Source: an uncultured Acidobacteriota bacterium
GTDB taxonomy: Bacteria > Acidobacteriota > Terriglobia > Terriglobales > Acidobacteriaceae
DNA length: 64,000 bases
Reading direction: 5' to 3'
NCBI GenBank assembly: GCA_903832055.1
Contig: CAILAC010000016.1
Span: 620,001 to 684,000, forward strand
In this document: positions 36,976 to 46,890 of the stretch, in pieces
How positions within the stretch are numbered: the first letter of the stretch is position 1
Layout of the letters: each line of letters begins with the position of its first letter
The notes under the pieces: generated by a model
What the model was told of the DNA's origin: nothing
What the model saw: only the letters and a program-made list of their open reading frames with translations
Databases searched by the model: none
Made by a program: the position numbers and the translations under genes

Positions 36976-38490
36976 ATGTCCACCGCTGACCTGACTTTTT
37001 CCGATGCCATTCTCAAGCGACGCGCCAAGATCGTCGCCACCCTCGGTCCGGCCTCGAATACCGAGCCCGTCTTTCGCCAACTGGTCCGCGCCGGACTCGA
37101 CGTCGTCCGCCTCAATTTCTCTCATGGCACCCACGCTGAAAAGCTCGCCCTCATCCAGATGATCCGCAAGGTAAGCCGCGAGGAGCACAAGCCACTCTGC
37201 ATTCTCGGCGACCTCCAGGGACCCAAGATCCGCACTTCCAAGCTGGTTGATCACAAGGCCGTCATGCTCGTTGCTGGCGAAAAGATCACCATCACCCCGC
37301 GCGATGTTGATGGCACAGCTGCCTTGGTCGGAACCACCTTTAAGACTCTCGCTGAAAACGTTGAAGAGGGCTCCCGCATCCTGCTCTCCGACGGCCTTAT
37401 CGAACTCCGCGTTCACGAGGTCGATGGCGACGACGTCATCTGCGAAATCGTCAACGGCGGCAAGCTCGGCGAAAACAAGGGCATCAACCTCCCCGGCATC
37501 CCTGTCCGCGTCCCCTCCCTCACTGAAAAGGACGACATCGATCTGGAGTTCGCCCTGAAACATGGCGTTGACGCAGTCGCCGTCTCTTTCGTGCGCACCG
37601 CAGAAGACATCAACCTCGTCCGCAACCGCGTTGCAGCGTACGGTGGAGCCACCTGGATCATTGCCAAGCTCGAAAAGCCCCAGGCGATTGAACACCTGGA
37701 CGCCATCCTCACCGTCGCCGACGGAATCATGGTCGCCCGCGGCGACCTCGGCGTTGAAGTGCCGCCGGAAAAGGTTCCCGCACTTCAGAAGCTCATCATC
37801 CGCCGCGCCGCTGACCATCGCAAGCCGGTCATCACTGCCACCCAGATGCTTGAGTCAATGATCGACAACCCGCGCCCCACCCGCGCCGAAGTCTCCGACG
37901 TCGCCAACGCCATCTACGACGGTACTGACGCAGTCATGCTCTCGGGCGAATCTGCCATGGGCGCCTACCCCGTCGAAGCCGTCAAGATGATGGCCCGCAT
38001 CGTCGGCGAGGCTGAAGACACCATCGCCGCCGCCAAGACCGAGGGCTCCTACCTCGTTGGACCGCGCAAAAAGACCCTCTCCGTCGCCGAGACGATCTGC
38101 GAAGCCACCGCGCACGCAGCCGCCGACCTCGACCTCAGCTGCATCGCCATCTTCACTGAATCCGGCGCGACCGCCATCAAGCTGTCAAAGTACCAGCCCG
38201 CCGCACCGGTCTATGCCTTCAGCTCAATTGAGGTGACCATCAACCGGCTCAACCTGCTCTGGGGAGTTACCCCCATCCACTGCGCCAAGGTCCAATCCAC
38301 TGAAGCCATGGTGGAGTTGGCGGAGACCCTGCTCGAGCAGCACCACTACGCGCGCAAAGGCGAAATCGTCGCGATCATCGCCGGCACGGGCACCAAGTCC
38401 GGCTCGACCAACTTCCTGCGCCTGCACAAACTGGGCGACCGCATCACCCGCACCTTCTACAACCCCAACACCCCGACCCACAGCGCCTAG
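36976..38490 (+). CDS. pyk: pyruvate kinase
   Basis: Converts phosphoenolpyruvate and ADP to pyruvate and ATP, the last step of glycolysis. 504 residues. The N-terminal motif RRAKIVATLGPASNTEPVFRQLVRAGLDVVRLNFSHG, the signature IIAKLEKPQAIEHLDAI with the catalytic Lys, MVARGDLGVEVP, and KPVITATQMLESMIDNPRPTRAE are all present; a C-terminal allosteric domain ends at about 490. A terminator follows closely. Upstream, a possible 38-codon leader frame ends at the ATG. Confidence 0.97.
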   Translation: MSTADLTFSDAILKRRAKIVATLGPASNTEPVFRQLVRAGLDVVRLNFSHGTHAEKLALIQMIRKVSREEHKPLCILGDLQGPKIRTSKLVDHKAVMLVAGEKITITPRDVDGTAALVGTTFKTLAENVEEGSRILLSDGLIELRVHEVDGDDVICEIVNGGKLGENKGINLPGIPVRVPSLTEKDDIDLEFALKHGVDAVAVSFVRTAEDINLVRNRVAAYGGATWIIAKLEKPQAIEHLDAILTVADGIMVARGDLGVEVPPEKVPALQKLIIRRAADHRKPVITATQMLESMIDNPRPTRAEVSDVANAIYDGTDAVMLSGESAMGAYPVEAVKMMARIVGEAEDTIAAAKTEGSYLVGPRKKTLSVAETICEATAHAAADLDLSCIAIFTESGATAIKLSKYQPAAPVYAFSSIEVTINRLNLLWGVTPIHCAKVQSTEAMVELAETLLEQHHYARKGEIVAIIAGTGTKSGSTNFLRLHKLGDRITRTFYNPNTPTHSA

Positions 38491-38516
38491 GCGCCAGGCT
38501 TCAAAACAACACCAAA

Positions 38517-38564
38517 CCCAGGTTTCTCGCCGGTAATTCACGGCCAGTGACCTGGGCTTTTTTT
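38517..38564 (+). terminator. Rho-independent terminator of pyk
   Basis: CCCAGGT (38517-38523) pairs with ACCTGGG (38550-38556) across a 26-base loop, followed by C and seven T residues (38558-38564). It starts 27 bases after the pyk stop. Confidence 0.8.
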
Positions 38565-38594
38565 CGGCTGCAATTTGGCGTATTCTTGCCCCCA

Positions 38595-39602
38595 ATGTCG
38601 TTCTCGCTCAATCGCCTGCACTGGCCTCGCCGCACGACGCGCACGCTCCTCATGACCGCCGCGCTGGCCGCCGCCACCGCATTCGCCACCTACCTCGTTC
38701 GCCACGAGCAACCCACCCGCATTGGCTGCCCACTCACCGACGAACCCACCTCAAGCAACACCTTCACCTTTCTCGCACTTACGTTCAAGGAATTCCGCCC
38801 CGCCGGCAACCAGTTCTCTGGCACGCTCACCGTTGAAGTCGCCCCCAATACCGACCGCATGCCGCCCGATGCAATCCAGAAATGGTCAGCCAACCTCAAA
38901 AAAGTAGTCCTACGCATCAACCACTACGGTGGCCAATCCCTTACCTACCAGGGGGGCACCGACGAGCCCGTCGCCCTTGCCTTTCCACCCGCCTGGGGCT
39001 CGCTCATGGGCAAAGGGGCCTTTACGTGGAATGCTGAAACCGCCGCCGGCCCTTTCTTCTACCCCTTTGACCGCTACACGCTCCGCCTCAACCCCAGCCT
39101 GATGGAGGTCTCTGACACTGCGGTCTACCCCACTGTCCAGATTGACTCCTTCCAAACCGACTTCGCCAACTCCAACTTCATCCCCCACCTCCACAACATT
39201 CGGACCCAGTACCCCAACGACCCTTACGAAATCCTTCTCGACCGTCCTCTCCTGCTCCGCTCACTCGCCATCATTGTCAGCGTCCTGCTCGTCCTGTGGC
39301 TCTTCTACCTCATCCGCTTTGCCAAGCCCGGCGAACAGGCCGGCCAGCTTGTATCCCTCTTTGTCGGCGTTTTCTCCATTCGCAGCTCGCTGCTCTCCGG
39401 CGCGCCTCTCTTTCCAAGCCTCATCGACTTCTGCGCCCTGGGCATTTACCTCGCCGCCGTGCTCATCGTTCTGGTCCGCTGGATGCTCCCCGACCACACC
39501 ACCACGGAATGCCCCCACTGCAAATCCCAAATCCCCCTGGGTGCCGAGTTCTGCGCCCAATGCACCCAACCAATCATGGCCAAACCCCTCCCCGGCGGTT
39601 AA
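38595..39602 (+). CDS. membrane protein with C-terminal zinc ribbon
   Basis: 335 residues from MSFSLNRLHWPRRTTRTLLMTAALAAATAFATYLV; earlier in-frame starts fall inside the pyk terminator. After the signal anchor comes a long periplasmic region (about 35-210), then membrane segments near LLLRSLAIIVSVLLVLWLFYLIRF and FCALGIYLAAVLIVLVRWML. The last 40 residues hold a zinc ribbon (CPHCKSQIPLGAEFCAQC). Family not recognised. Confidence 0.8.
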   Translation: MSFSLNRLHWPRRTTRTLLMTAALAAATAFATYLVRHEQPTRIGCPLTDEPTSSNTFTFLALTFKEFRPAGNQFSGTLTVEVAPNTDRMPPDAIQKWSANLKKVVLRINHYGGQSLTYQGGTDEPVALAFPPAWGSLMGKGAFTWNAETAAGPFFYPFDRYTLRLNPSLMEVSDTAVYPTVQIDSFQTDFANSNFIPHLHNIRTQYPNDPYEILLDRPLLLRSLAIIVSVLLVLWLFYLIRFAKPGEQAGQLVSLFVGVFSIRSSLLSGAPLFPSLIDFCALGIYLAAVLIVLVRWMLPDHTTTECPHCKSQIPLGAEFCAQCTQPIMAKPLPGG

Positions 39603-39773
39603 AACTGAACTCAGAACTGTGCACAATCCATCTGCCTACGACTTTAGTACTCTTCAGTTCACTCCGAAGTACCATCGAAGTTTTCCTGCGAATCGTTTCA
39701 TGTAGATCGTGATAGCCATTTGACCTGCGGATCCGTCTCCAAAGACCTCCGTAACTGGCCTTTGGGGGATTCC

Positions 39774-42700
39774 ATGATCGCGCGAACGAATTTGAAGTCA
39801 CAGCTCCTCATTACACTTGCTGGATTGGCATTGTTTCCGGCGGCATTTGCAACACCGCCTAACGCTGTTCACCTGGCCCATGCCGCGGCCATTTATGGAG
39901 AGCTGCCGCTCAGCTTTGAGGCCAATACAGGTCAGGCAGTTTCAGACGTCAAATTCCTTTCCCGCGGCAAAGGTTACTCACTCTTTCTCACTGGCCAGAA
40001 CGCAGTGCTCTCACTGAACAGCAGCGCATGCGCCAACCCCGCCGCGACCCCCTCTCGGCGAGCGAAGCGGCGCGCCACCAGCCAATCAGCCTGCATGCAA
40101 CCGGCCACCACATTTCGCATGAGCCTCGCTGGGCAACCTAACCCGGGGGCCATTGCAAGCGGCGAGGAGCCACTTCCCGGCAAAGCCAACTACTTCATCG
40201 GAGACGACCCCGCCCGCTGGCGCACCGGCGTAGCCACCTATGCCAAAGTCCGTTATGCCCAGGTATACCCCGGTATTGACCTGGTCTATTACGGCAACCA
40301 GGGCCAGCTTGAATATGATTTCGTCGTTGCCCCGCAGGCCAAGCCCCAAAAGATTCAGCTGCACTTTGCCGGCATCGAAAGACTCAAAGTCGATGGCCAG
40401 GGCAACCTTGACCTTTCGAGCAAACACGGCCAGATTGCTTTTCACAAGCCTGAGATTTACCAGCAAATTGACGGCCGCCGCCACGTTGTCGCTGGCCGCT
40501 TTGTGCTGCACGGGAGCCACACCGTCGGCTTTGCCCTTGGCCAATATCGCCACTCGGCGCCTCTGATCATTGACCCGGTTCTGGCCTACTCCACCTTTCT
40601 CGGTGGCACTTCCACCGGCGGAGACTCCGCAACGGCCATCGCAGTCGATGCCTCGGGCAATGCCTACGTAACGGGCCAGGCCAATTCAGCCAACTTCCCT
40701 GTCACCGCCGGTTCCTTGCAGCAGACCAACGCTGCAGCAGCCAACAACTCTTTCAACGCCTTCATCTCCAAGCTCAATCCGGCCGGCACAGCGCTGGTCT
40801 ACTCCACTTACATCGGTGGCAGCCTCAACACCCGCGCTAACTCGATCTCCATTGACGGCGCGGGGAATGCCTATATCACCGGCTCCACCTTCGCGACCAA
40901 CTTTCCTACGACACCTGGCGTATTTCAGGCCGCGAGCAAAGCCAACGCCAGCGGATTTACTGCCTTCGTTACCAAACTCAATGTCCAGGGCAGTGCGCTG
41001 GTTTACTCGACCTACCTTGGCGGCAGCGGGAGTGGCAGCGGAACGGGCGACATGGGGAATGCCATCGCCGTCGATAGCTCAGGCGATGCCTACGTGGCCG
41101 GAACTACCTACTCTGCAAATTTCCCCACCACAGCAGGCGCTTTTCAGATGACCAACCATGCCGCTGTCAACAACTCCTACGACGCCTTTGTCACCCGCCT
41201 CAACGCAACCGGCACTGCGCTCACCTATTCCACTCTCCTCGGCGGCAGCGGCACCGGCCTCAACGGCGAAGGCGATTCAGCGTATGGCGTGGCGGTAGAC
41301 GCCTCAGGCAATGCATACATCACCGGGTCGGCCGCATCAGCCAACTTTCCCACGACCGCCGGTGCCTACCAGGTAACCAGCCTCTCGACTCCGCTCACGC
41401 AGACTTCGGTCTTCGTGACCAAACTCAACCCCGCGGGCAGCGCGCCTGTCTACTCCACCCTGATCGGAGGCACTACCAACTCCGGCGGCTACGCACTCGC
41501 CATTGACGCCAGCGGCAACGCCTTCGTCGCAGGTGCGGCTACTTCCAGCGACTTCCCTACTACCCCGGGAGTCTTCCAGACGGTCAATAACGCTGCTGCC
41601 ATCTCGGTATCAAACGCCTTTGTGGCCAAGCTCAACGCGAGCGGATCGGCTCTAGTTTATTCGACATGGCTGGGCGGCAGCGGATTGCAAAAGTCCTTCT
41701 TTCTCAAGTCAGGAGACACGGCCGACGCGCTTGCCGTTGACGCTGCTGGAAATGCCTATGTCGCAGGAACCGCCTTCTCAACAAACTTTCCCGTTACCGT
41801 TGGCACCTTCCAGTCCACCAACTATGCCGCTACCGACAAGACATCGAACGCCTTTTTCACTGAATTGAACCCCACCGCAACCGCACTGGTCTACTCGACT
41901 TATATCGGCGGGGCCGGCGCTCCGGTCGGCACCTCGGGCAACTACGCCGGAGACAACGCGGCTGGGATCGCGCTCGATGCCTCAGGCGGCGTCTACATTG
42001 CCGGCCTCGCTGATTCCACCAACTACCCGGTCACGGCCGGAGCTTTCCAGATCGCAAACCACGGCGCGGGCACCGCCTCCTCCAATGCCTTCATTACGAA
42101 ATTCTCGTCTGCGGCAACCACCGTCACCTCGCTGGCCTCAAGCGCCAACCCGCAAAACGTGGGCTCATCCGTGACCTTCACCGCCACCGTCGCACCAACC
42201 TCAGGCTCTGCAGTACCCACTGGGAATGTGGTGTTTCTGGTGGACAGCTCGAATGTGGGCACGGTGAGCCTGAACGCCTCAGCGCAGGCCACCTATTCAA
42301 CCTCTGCGCTGGCCGCTGGCACCCACTCTGTCGTTGCCCTTTACGGCGGCAGCAGTAGCTTTGGCAGCAGCACCAGCGCAACCCTCACAGAGACCATCAA
42401 GTCAGCGACAACCCAGGCTGCCGCTCCAACCTTCACGCCCTCAGCAGGCACTTACACCTCGTCTCGCTCAGTCACTCTGACAGACACGACGGCAGGCGCG
42501 ACCATCTACTACAGCACCAGCGGTGTAACCCCAACAACCTCTTCACCGAAATATGCGGGGCCTATCGCCGTCAGCAAGACCACGACGGTGAAAGCGATCG
42601 CGGTCGCCACGGGGTACACCAACAGCGCGGTTGCCAGCGCCACCTATACGATCGCCACCGCGCCCTCCGTCACTTCCCGGGCTGCAACCAGCATTACCAC

Positions 42701-42953
42701 CTCTGGCGCAACCCTTAACGGCACCGTGACCGCGAACAACGCTGCCACTCAATACTGGTTCGCCTACGGAACCAGCCAGACGTCGCTGACCAGCACCACT
42801 TCCAAAACCGGAGCCCTCAGCGGCACCACGCCAAGCTCCATCGCGGCAACCCTGACCGGCCTCAAAACCAAAACGAAGTATTACTTCAAGGCGATGGCAT
42901 CGAATGCAGTCGGCAGCAAGTCTGGATCCATCCTCAGCTTCACCACCAACTAG
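39774..42953 (+). CDS. large secreted SBBP-repeat protein
   Basis: About 1059 residues from MIARTNLKSQLLITLAGLALFP with a signal peptide; ATG 39774 has GGGGGA upstream. Residues ~35-260 match the conserved domain before SBBP repeats (LSFEANTGQAVSDVKFLSRGKGYSLFL, VYYGNQGQLEYDFVV). About eight SBBP repeats follow (SASGNAYVTG..NFP-type blades), forming a beta-propeller. Then come an Ig-like domain (TSLASSANPQNVGSSVTFTATV), a chitobiase-like domain (FTPSAGTYTSSRSVTLTD) and an Fn3-like end. Probably a cell-surface or secreted binding protein; it lacks a recognised sorting signal. Confidence 0.92.
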   Translation: MIARTNLKSQLLITLAGLALFPAAFATPPNAVHLAHAAAIYGELPLSFEANTGQAVSDVKFLSRGKGYSLFLTGQNAVLSLNSSACANPAATPSRRAKRRATSQSACMQPATTFRMSLAGQPNPGAIASGEEPLPGKANYFIGDDPARWRTGVATYAKVRYAQVYPGIDLVYYGNQGQLEYDFVVAPQAKPQKIQLHFAGIERLKVDGQGNLDLSSKHGQIAFHKPEIYQQIDGRRHVVAGRFVLHGSHTVGFALGQYRHSAPLIIDPVLAYSTFLGGTSTGGDSATAIAVDASGNAYVTGQANSANFPVTAGSLQQTNAAAANNSFNAFISKLNPAGTALVYSTYIGGSLNTRANSISIDGAGNAYITGSTFATNFPTTPGVFQAASKANASGFTAFVTKLNVQGSALVYSTYLGGSGSGSGTGDMGNAIAVDSSGDAYVAGTTYSANFPTTAGAFQMTNHAAVNNSYDAFVTRLNATGTALTYSTLLGGSGTGLNGEGDSAYGVAVDASGNAYITGSAASANFPTTAGAYQVTSLSTPLTQTSVFVTKLNPAGSAPVYSTLIGGTTNSGGYALAIDASGNAFVAGAATSSDFPTTPGVFQTVNNAAAISVSNAFVAKLNASGSALVYSTWLGGSGLQKSFFLKSGDTADALAVDAAGNAYVAGTAFSTNFPVTVGTFQSTNYAATDKTSNAFFTELNPTATALVYSTYIGGAGAPVGTSGNYAGDNAAGIALDASGGVYIAGLADSTNYPVTAGAFQIANHGAGTASSNAFITKFSSAATTVTSLASSANPQNVGSSVTFTATVAPTSGSAVPTGNVVFLVDSSNVGTVSLNASAQATYSTSALAAGTHSVVALYGGSSSFGSSTSATLTETIKSATTQAAAPTFTPSAGTYTSSRSVTLTDTTAGATIYYSTSGVTPTTSSPKYAGPIAVSKTTTVKAIAVATGYTNSAVASATYTIATAPSVTSRAATSITTSGATLNGTVTANNAATQYWFAYGTSQTSLTSTTSKTGALSGTTPSSIAATLTGLKTKTKYYFKAMASNAVGSKSGSILSFTTN

Positions 42954-43037
42954 GAATTTCTGGCTGGAAAATCCCGCCATCAATGTTGGATGCAGTTGTC
43001 TGCACGGCCCATGCCAACCCTGCGATACTGGGAAATC

Positions 43038-45128
43038 ATGGGTCGCATCCGCATTCTCCCCGATCACGTCGCCAACCAGATCGCCGCTGGCGAGGTCGTA
43101 GACCGCCCCGCCTCAGTCGTTAAAGAGTTGCTGGAGAACGCTTTAGACGCCGGAGCGACCCGCATCAAGGTAGAAATCGAGGCCGGTGGCCGCAAACTCA
43201 TTCGCATCACCGACAACGGCCACGGCATGAACTCCGACGATGCCCTGCTCGCCTTTGAACGCCACGCCACCTCGAAGCTGCGCACTGCGGACGACCTGTT
43301 GAGCATCGCAACGCTCGGATTTCGCGGCGAAGCGCTGCCCTCGATTGCCTCGGTCTCTCGTTTGCTGCTTGAGACTTGCGAGCCAGAAGCAGCAGTCGGC
43401 ACCCGCATCGAAATCGCCGGCGGCAAAATTCTCCGGGTCGAAGAAGCGGCGCTGCCCCACGGCACGGCCATCACCATCCAGGATCTTTTCTTCAATACCC
43501 CCGCCCGCCGCAAGTTTCTGCGCGCCGAATCAACGGAACTGTCGCATGTTGTGGCCCTGGTTACTCACTACGCTCTCGTCCACCCTGAAAAGTACTTCGA
43601 ACTTCTCTCGGCCACCCATACGCTGCTACTCGCGCCGCCCGTAAACCGCTCTGCTGAAAGAATTTACCAGATCTTCGGCGCGGACACGCTGGCCCAATTG
43701 CTGCCCCTGGCCGCCGAAGCGCCGCTCGAACGCGCCGGTCTGCCCGAGCCTCCACCGTGGAAAAAAGATCCCAACGAGCCCCTGCGCTCACCCGGATACC
43801 TGCGCATCACCGGTTTTTATTCCAAACCGGAACTGCAAAAGCTCAATCGCAACTCGATCTATATCTTTATCAACAAAAGGCTTATCCGGGACCGCCTGCT
43901 GCTGCATGCGGTCAGCGAAGCTTATCGCAACATCATTCCGCCGACCAGCTTTCCCGTCGTTCTGCTGTTTCTTGACATGCCGCCCGAGGAAGTTGACGTG
44001 AACGTGCATCCGGCGAAAACTGAAGTCCGCTTTCGCCAGCAGAGCCTCATCCACGACTTTGTCCGCGACAGCCTGCGCACAGCTCTGGTGAAGGCTCGCC
44101 CGGCGGCCGGCTTCCTGGCCGCGCTCGACAATGCCCCGGCCGCCTCGCCCTCATTGCTGCCGACCGTCGCTCCCCACGTTCCCAATCAGCAGGAGGGCAC
44201 GCCGGCTCACGCTACGCCCCCCGTGCAAATGGATGATTCTGAAGACATTTTCCCCGCTGAATCGGCCTTCCAGCTCACGCCGAAGCTTCCGACACCGATG
44301 CCGGGGAACCTGCCTTTTTTGCCGCATGAAAGCCCCGGGCGCTTTGATCCCATGCAACAGAACTGGCAGGCTGCTGCTTCGGCTCTCTTCGAGCCCGGAA
44401 TCCAAACCAGGATTCCCTCATGCGGCGACGAAGCCGCCAGCGATACCACGACTATGAGCACCGCGCAGGCCACGGCAAGCATAGAGAACCAGCGCGAGCA
44501 GACCAACCTCAACGGCCTGGCCACACTCAAGCCTCTGGGCCAGCTTCGCGACTCTTTCATACTCGCCGTGAACGACGAGGGCCTTTGGATCATTGACCAG
44601 CATGTGGCCCACGAACGCGTGCTGTTTGAAAAGCTGCTGGCCAGCCGCGATGTGGAGGCGGTGCAGCGCCAGCGACTGCTGATGCCGCTGCTGGTCGAAC
44701 TGCAGCCGTGGCAGATGGCGGTTTTTGCAGACATCGCCGACGAGCTTGATCGCAACGGCTTTGAGGCTGAGCCGTTTGGCCCCCGCACACTCGCAGTCAA
44801 AGCTGCCCCGATCGGCCTGGAGGGTCGCGAACTGGAGCGAATGCTGGCCGAGGTGATCGAGCAGGCTACGGTCACCGAAGGCGTCGGCGGGGACGCAGGT
44901 CAGGCCTCGACGCGGCGCAACGACCTCAAGACGCTGCGCGGGCGCATCGCCGCTTCCATCGCCTGCCACTCCGCAATCAAGGTAAATACGCCTTTGGAAT
45001 CCCAAAAAATGGAGTGGTTACTAAAAGAATTATCAAAAACTGAATTTCCTACCAGTTGTCCCCATGGACGACCAATCGCTTTGAGGTATTCTTGGAAAGA
45101 GATCCAGCGGGCCTTCCAACGAATCTGA
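43038..45128 (+). CDS. mutL: DNA mismatch repair protein MutL
   Basis: 696 residues from MGRIRILPDHVANQIAAGEVVDRPASVVKELLENALDAGAT, the classical start of MutL. GHKL ATPase motifs include ITDNGHGMNSDDA and GFRGEALPSIASVS. After a variable linker (about 340-510) the dimerisation domain runs to CPHGRPIALRYSWKEIQRAF, which includes the CPHGRP motif seen in MutL proteins. An endonuclease motif of the DQHAxxER type appears as DQHVAHERVLFEKLL. Couples MutS mismatch recognition to strand incision. No mutS lies nearby. Confidence 0.95.
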   Translation: MGRIRILPDHVANQIAAGEVVDRPASVVKELLENALDAGATRIKVEIEAGGRKLIRITDNGHGMNSDDALLAFERHATSKLRTADDLLSIATLGFRGEALPSIASVSRLLLETCEPEAAVGTRIEIAGGKILRVEEAALPHGTAITIQDLFFNTPARRKFLRAESTELSHVVALVTHYALVHPEKYFELLSATHTLLLAPPVNRSAERIYQIFGADTLAQLLPLAAEAPLERAGLPEPPPWKKDPNEPLRSPGYLRITGFYSKPELQKLNRNSIYIFINKRLIRDRLLLHAVSEAYRNIIPPTSFPVVLLFLDMPPEEVDVNVHPAKTEVRFRQQSLIHDFVRDSLRTALVKARPAAGFLAALDNAPAASPSLLPTVAPHVPNQQEGTPAHATPPVQMDDSEDIFPAESAFQLTPKLPTPMPGNLPFLPHESPGRFDPMQQNWQAAASALFEPGIQTRIPSCGDEAASDTTTMSTAQATASIENQREQTNLNGLATLKPLGQLRDSFILAVNDEGLWIIDQHVAHERVLFEKLLASRDVEAVQRQRLLMPLLVELQPWQMAVFADIADELDRNGFEAEPFGPRTLAVKAAPIGLEGRELERMLAEVIEQATVTEGVGGDAGQASTRRNDLKTLRGRIAASIACHSAIKVNTPLESQKMEWLLKELSKTEFPTSCPHGRPIALRYSWKEIQRAFQRI

Positions 45129-45321
45129 GATTGCAAAGTCTAAGATTTGGTGCGAGGTGGCGCTCCTGCTCCCGAGGGAGAGGGGTTGCCCGGCAAGTAC
45201 GCCAGACCGCTCGTGCTGTCTGCCTCACCCATCTCCGGCAGTTCTCCGGCCCCTCTCCAGAGAACTGATTTAACCGGGAACGGGGTTAGGTTGTTTACAG
45301 CCCGCGCGTTTCAGCCTGGAA

Positions 45322-46890
45322 ATGAGGTTTTCTTTGACAGCAGAGCAGTTGGAAGCAGCGCGCGCCGAAAGGATGCGCCAAAACGGACACGGGGCCATCA
45401 CCATTGAGGATGTCCGCACCTGGATCGAGGAAACGGGACTTTGTATTTTCCTTCCTCGTTCTGCGCAAGCAGGATTTACTGCTCCTACCTTTGTTGAAGC
45501 CGTAGCAGGCGAGCGAACCACCGAGCCTACCCTGGAGCTGATTGCTTCAGCGGAGGAGCTTTTAGTGCGTTTGGAGGCCGAAGGAGTGGCGGTCCGCCTC
45601 AATCTCGCGGGTCAGCCCGGCGACCAGCCCGACTACGTCGTTGCCGGCTGGGTGCTGCCTTACATCTATGCCCTCCGCGGAGATCGCGACTGGCGTCGTT
45701 CGCCTCAGTTGACGGGCTCGCGCCAGGTTTCGCAGCTCGCCGTGCTGGCCGCCAAACAGCTTGACTCCGCCAACATGACCGCCGCACAGATCCGCGACGC
45801 CCTCGGCCGCGAAGTGACTGAAACCGCCGTCCTGCGCGCCCTGCATGAGCTGTGGAAACAGTTGCGTATCATCCCTGTGGTTCCTGAGGTTGGTGTACCG
45901 GCCCTGTGGCAGCCTCTGCGCCAGCGTTTCCAGAAAGCGATCGCTGAGGGAGCCTCGACTTCTCAGGTGACCGCCATATCGGTACTGGCCTCCATCTATC
46001 TGCAGGCCGTCATCGCGGCGTCGATGGAGGATGTAGAGATGTTCCTCTCGCCGTTGACGGCACGCAGCAAAATCCGCGAAGTCGTCCGGGGCCTGGCTGC
46101 TACCCGCCAGGTGCACAGCACCACCATGGGCCATTCGCCGATGTTCTACGTCGCTGGCACACTTCCGGAGTTCCCCGCTGTTCCCTCGTTCCAGATCAGC
46201 GCAGCTTATCCTCCCTATCGCAGCTCAAACTATCGCGGCGGAGGCAGCCGTACTACAAACCATCGCGGCTCTGATCACCAGGCTTCCTACTTCGGTGAAT
46301 CGCACGAGGACGAAGTGCCTGTCGCCCAATCGGCCAGCTCCGACGATACACATCAGGAAGTCGTGGTCTCAGCCGTTTCACAACCCCATCTCACCATGTC
46401 AGAATCGGTCGAGATCGAGGCGCCTCGAAAGATCTTTGCCCGATCTACGCCTGGTGCTGGTTCCATGGCCGCTGGACGGCCATCATCCAAGGCCACGGCA
46501 CCGCGGCCACGCCCTACGCGCAGCGCAGCCAGTGTCCATCCTCGCGACCCTCGGGATCGCAGCCGCTCTGGTTCCGTATCTTCTGAATCGCGTCCGTCTG
46601 CGGGCGGCGACCGCCGGCGCGCTCCCCAGCCACGGAGCGCTGCCAACGGCTCCCGGACTGAGGTTGGCCCTGCGAACCGCAATGGCAGCGGTGCGGCGCG
46701 TCCCGTGCGGCGTCCTCGCAGCGCCTCGGAGGGCATGAATCGTGAGACGCCTGCCACCAGCGCCAGTAAGCGCTTCAGTTTCTCTGGCCAAAGCAAACAG
46801 GCCCCCAAGACCGGGTCGAATGCAGCTCCGGGTGCGCCGCGACGTTCTTCAAACGGCGCACGGCCCTCTGACTCCAATCGCCTCGGATGA
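45322..46890 (+). CDS. AlkZ-related winged-helix protein with long basic low-complexity tail
   Basis: 522 residues. Residues 1-300 fit AlkZ-related winged-helix proteins: ITIEDVRTWIEETGLCIFLPRS, then WVLPYIYALRGDRDWRRS and an LAVLAAKQLDSANMTAAQIRDALG...LHELWKQLRIIPVV winged-helix block. From about 300 the protein becomes an Arg/Ser/Pro/Gly-rich disordered tail of some 220 residues, suited to nucleic-acid binding. Start may be ATG 45322 or TTG 45334. Its stop overlaps the cmk start (ATGA). It may be a DNA-repair protein, but no activity is shown. Confidence 0.6.
   Translation: MRFSLTAEQLEAARAERMRQNGHGAITIEDVRTWIEETGLCIFLPRSAQAGFTAPTFVEAVAGERTTEPTLELIASAEELLVRLEAEGVAVRLNLAGQPGDQPDYVVAGWVLPYIYALRGDRDWRRSPQLTGSRQVSQLAVLAAKQLDSANMTAAQIRDALGREVTETAVLRALHELWKQLRIIPVVPEVGVPALWQPLRQRFQKAIAEGASTSQVTAISVLASIYLQAVIAASMEDVEMFLSPLTARSKIREVVRGLAATRQVHSTTMGHSPMFYVAGTLPEFPAVPSFQISAAYPPYRSSNYRGGGSRTTNHRGSDHQASYFGESHEDEVPVAQSASSDDTHQEVVVSAVSQPHLTMSESVEIEAPRKIFARSTPGAGSMAAGRPSSKATAPRPRPTRSAASVHPRDPRDRSRSGSVSSESRPSAGGDRRRAPQPRSAANGSRTEVGPANRNGSGAARPVRRPRSASEGMNRETPATSASKRFSFSGQSKQAPKTGSNAAPGAPRRSSNGARPSDSNRLG

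Noticed and set aside
39603-39773. cyclic-di-GMP riboswitch before the SBBP-repeat gene
   Set aside because: The conserved GEMM core sequences are absent.
40600-42100. CRISPR-like regular repeats
   Set aside because: The periodicity is in the protein (SBBP blades); DNA repeats are imperfect and there are no spacers.
45322-46200. ScpB assignment for the gene before cmk
   Set aside because: scpB often lies near cmk, but the two winged-helix ScpB patterns are absent and the length and tail fit an AlkZ-related protein better.
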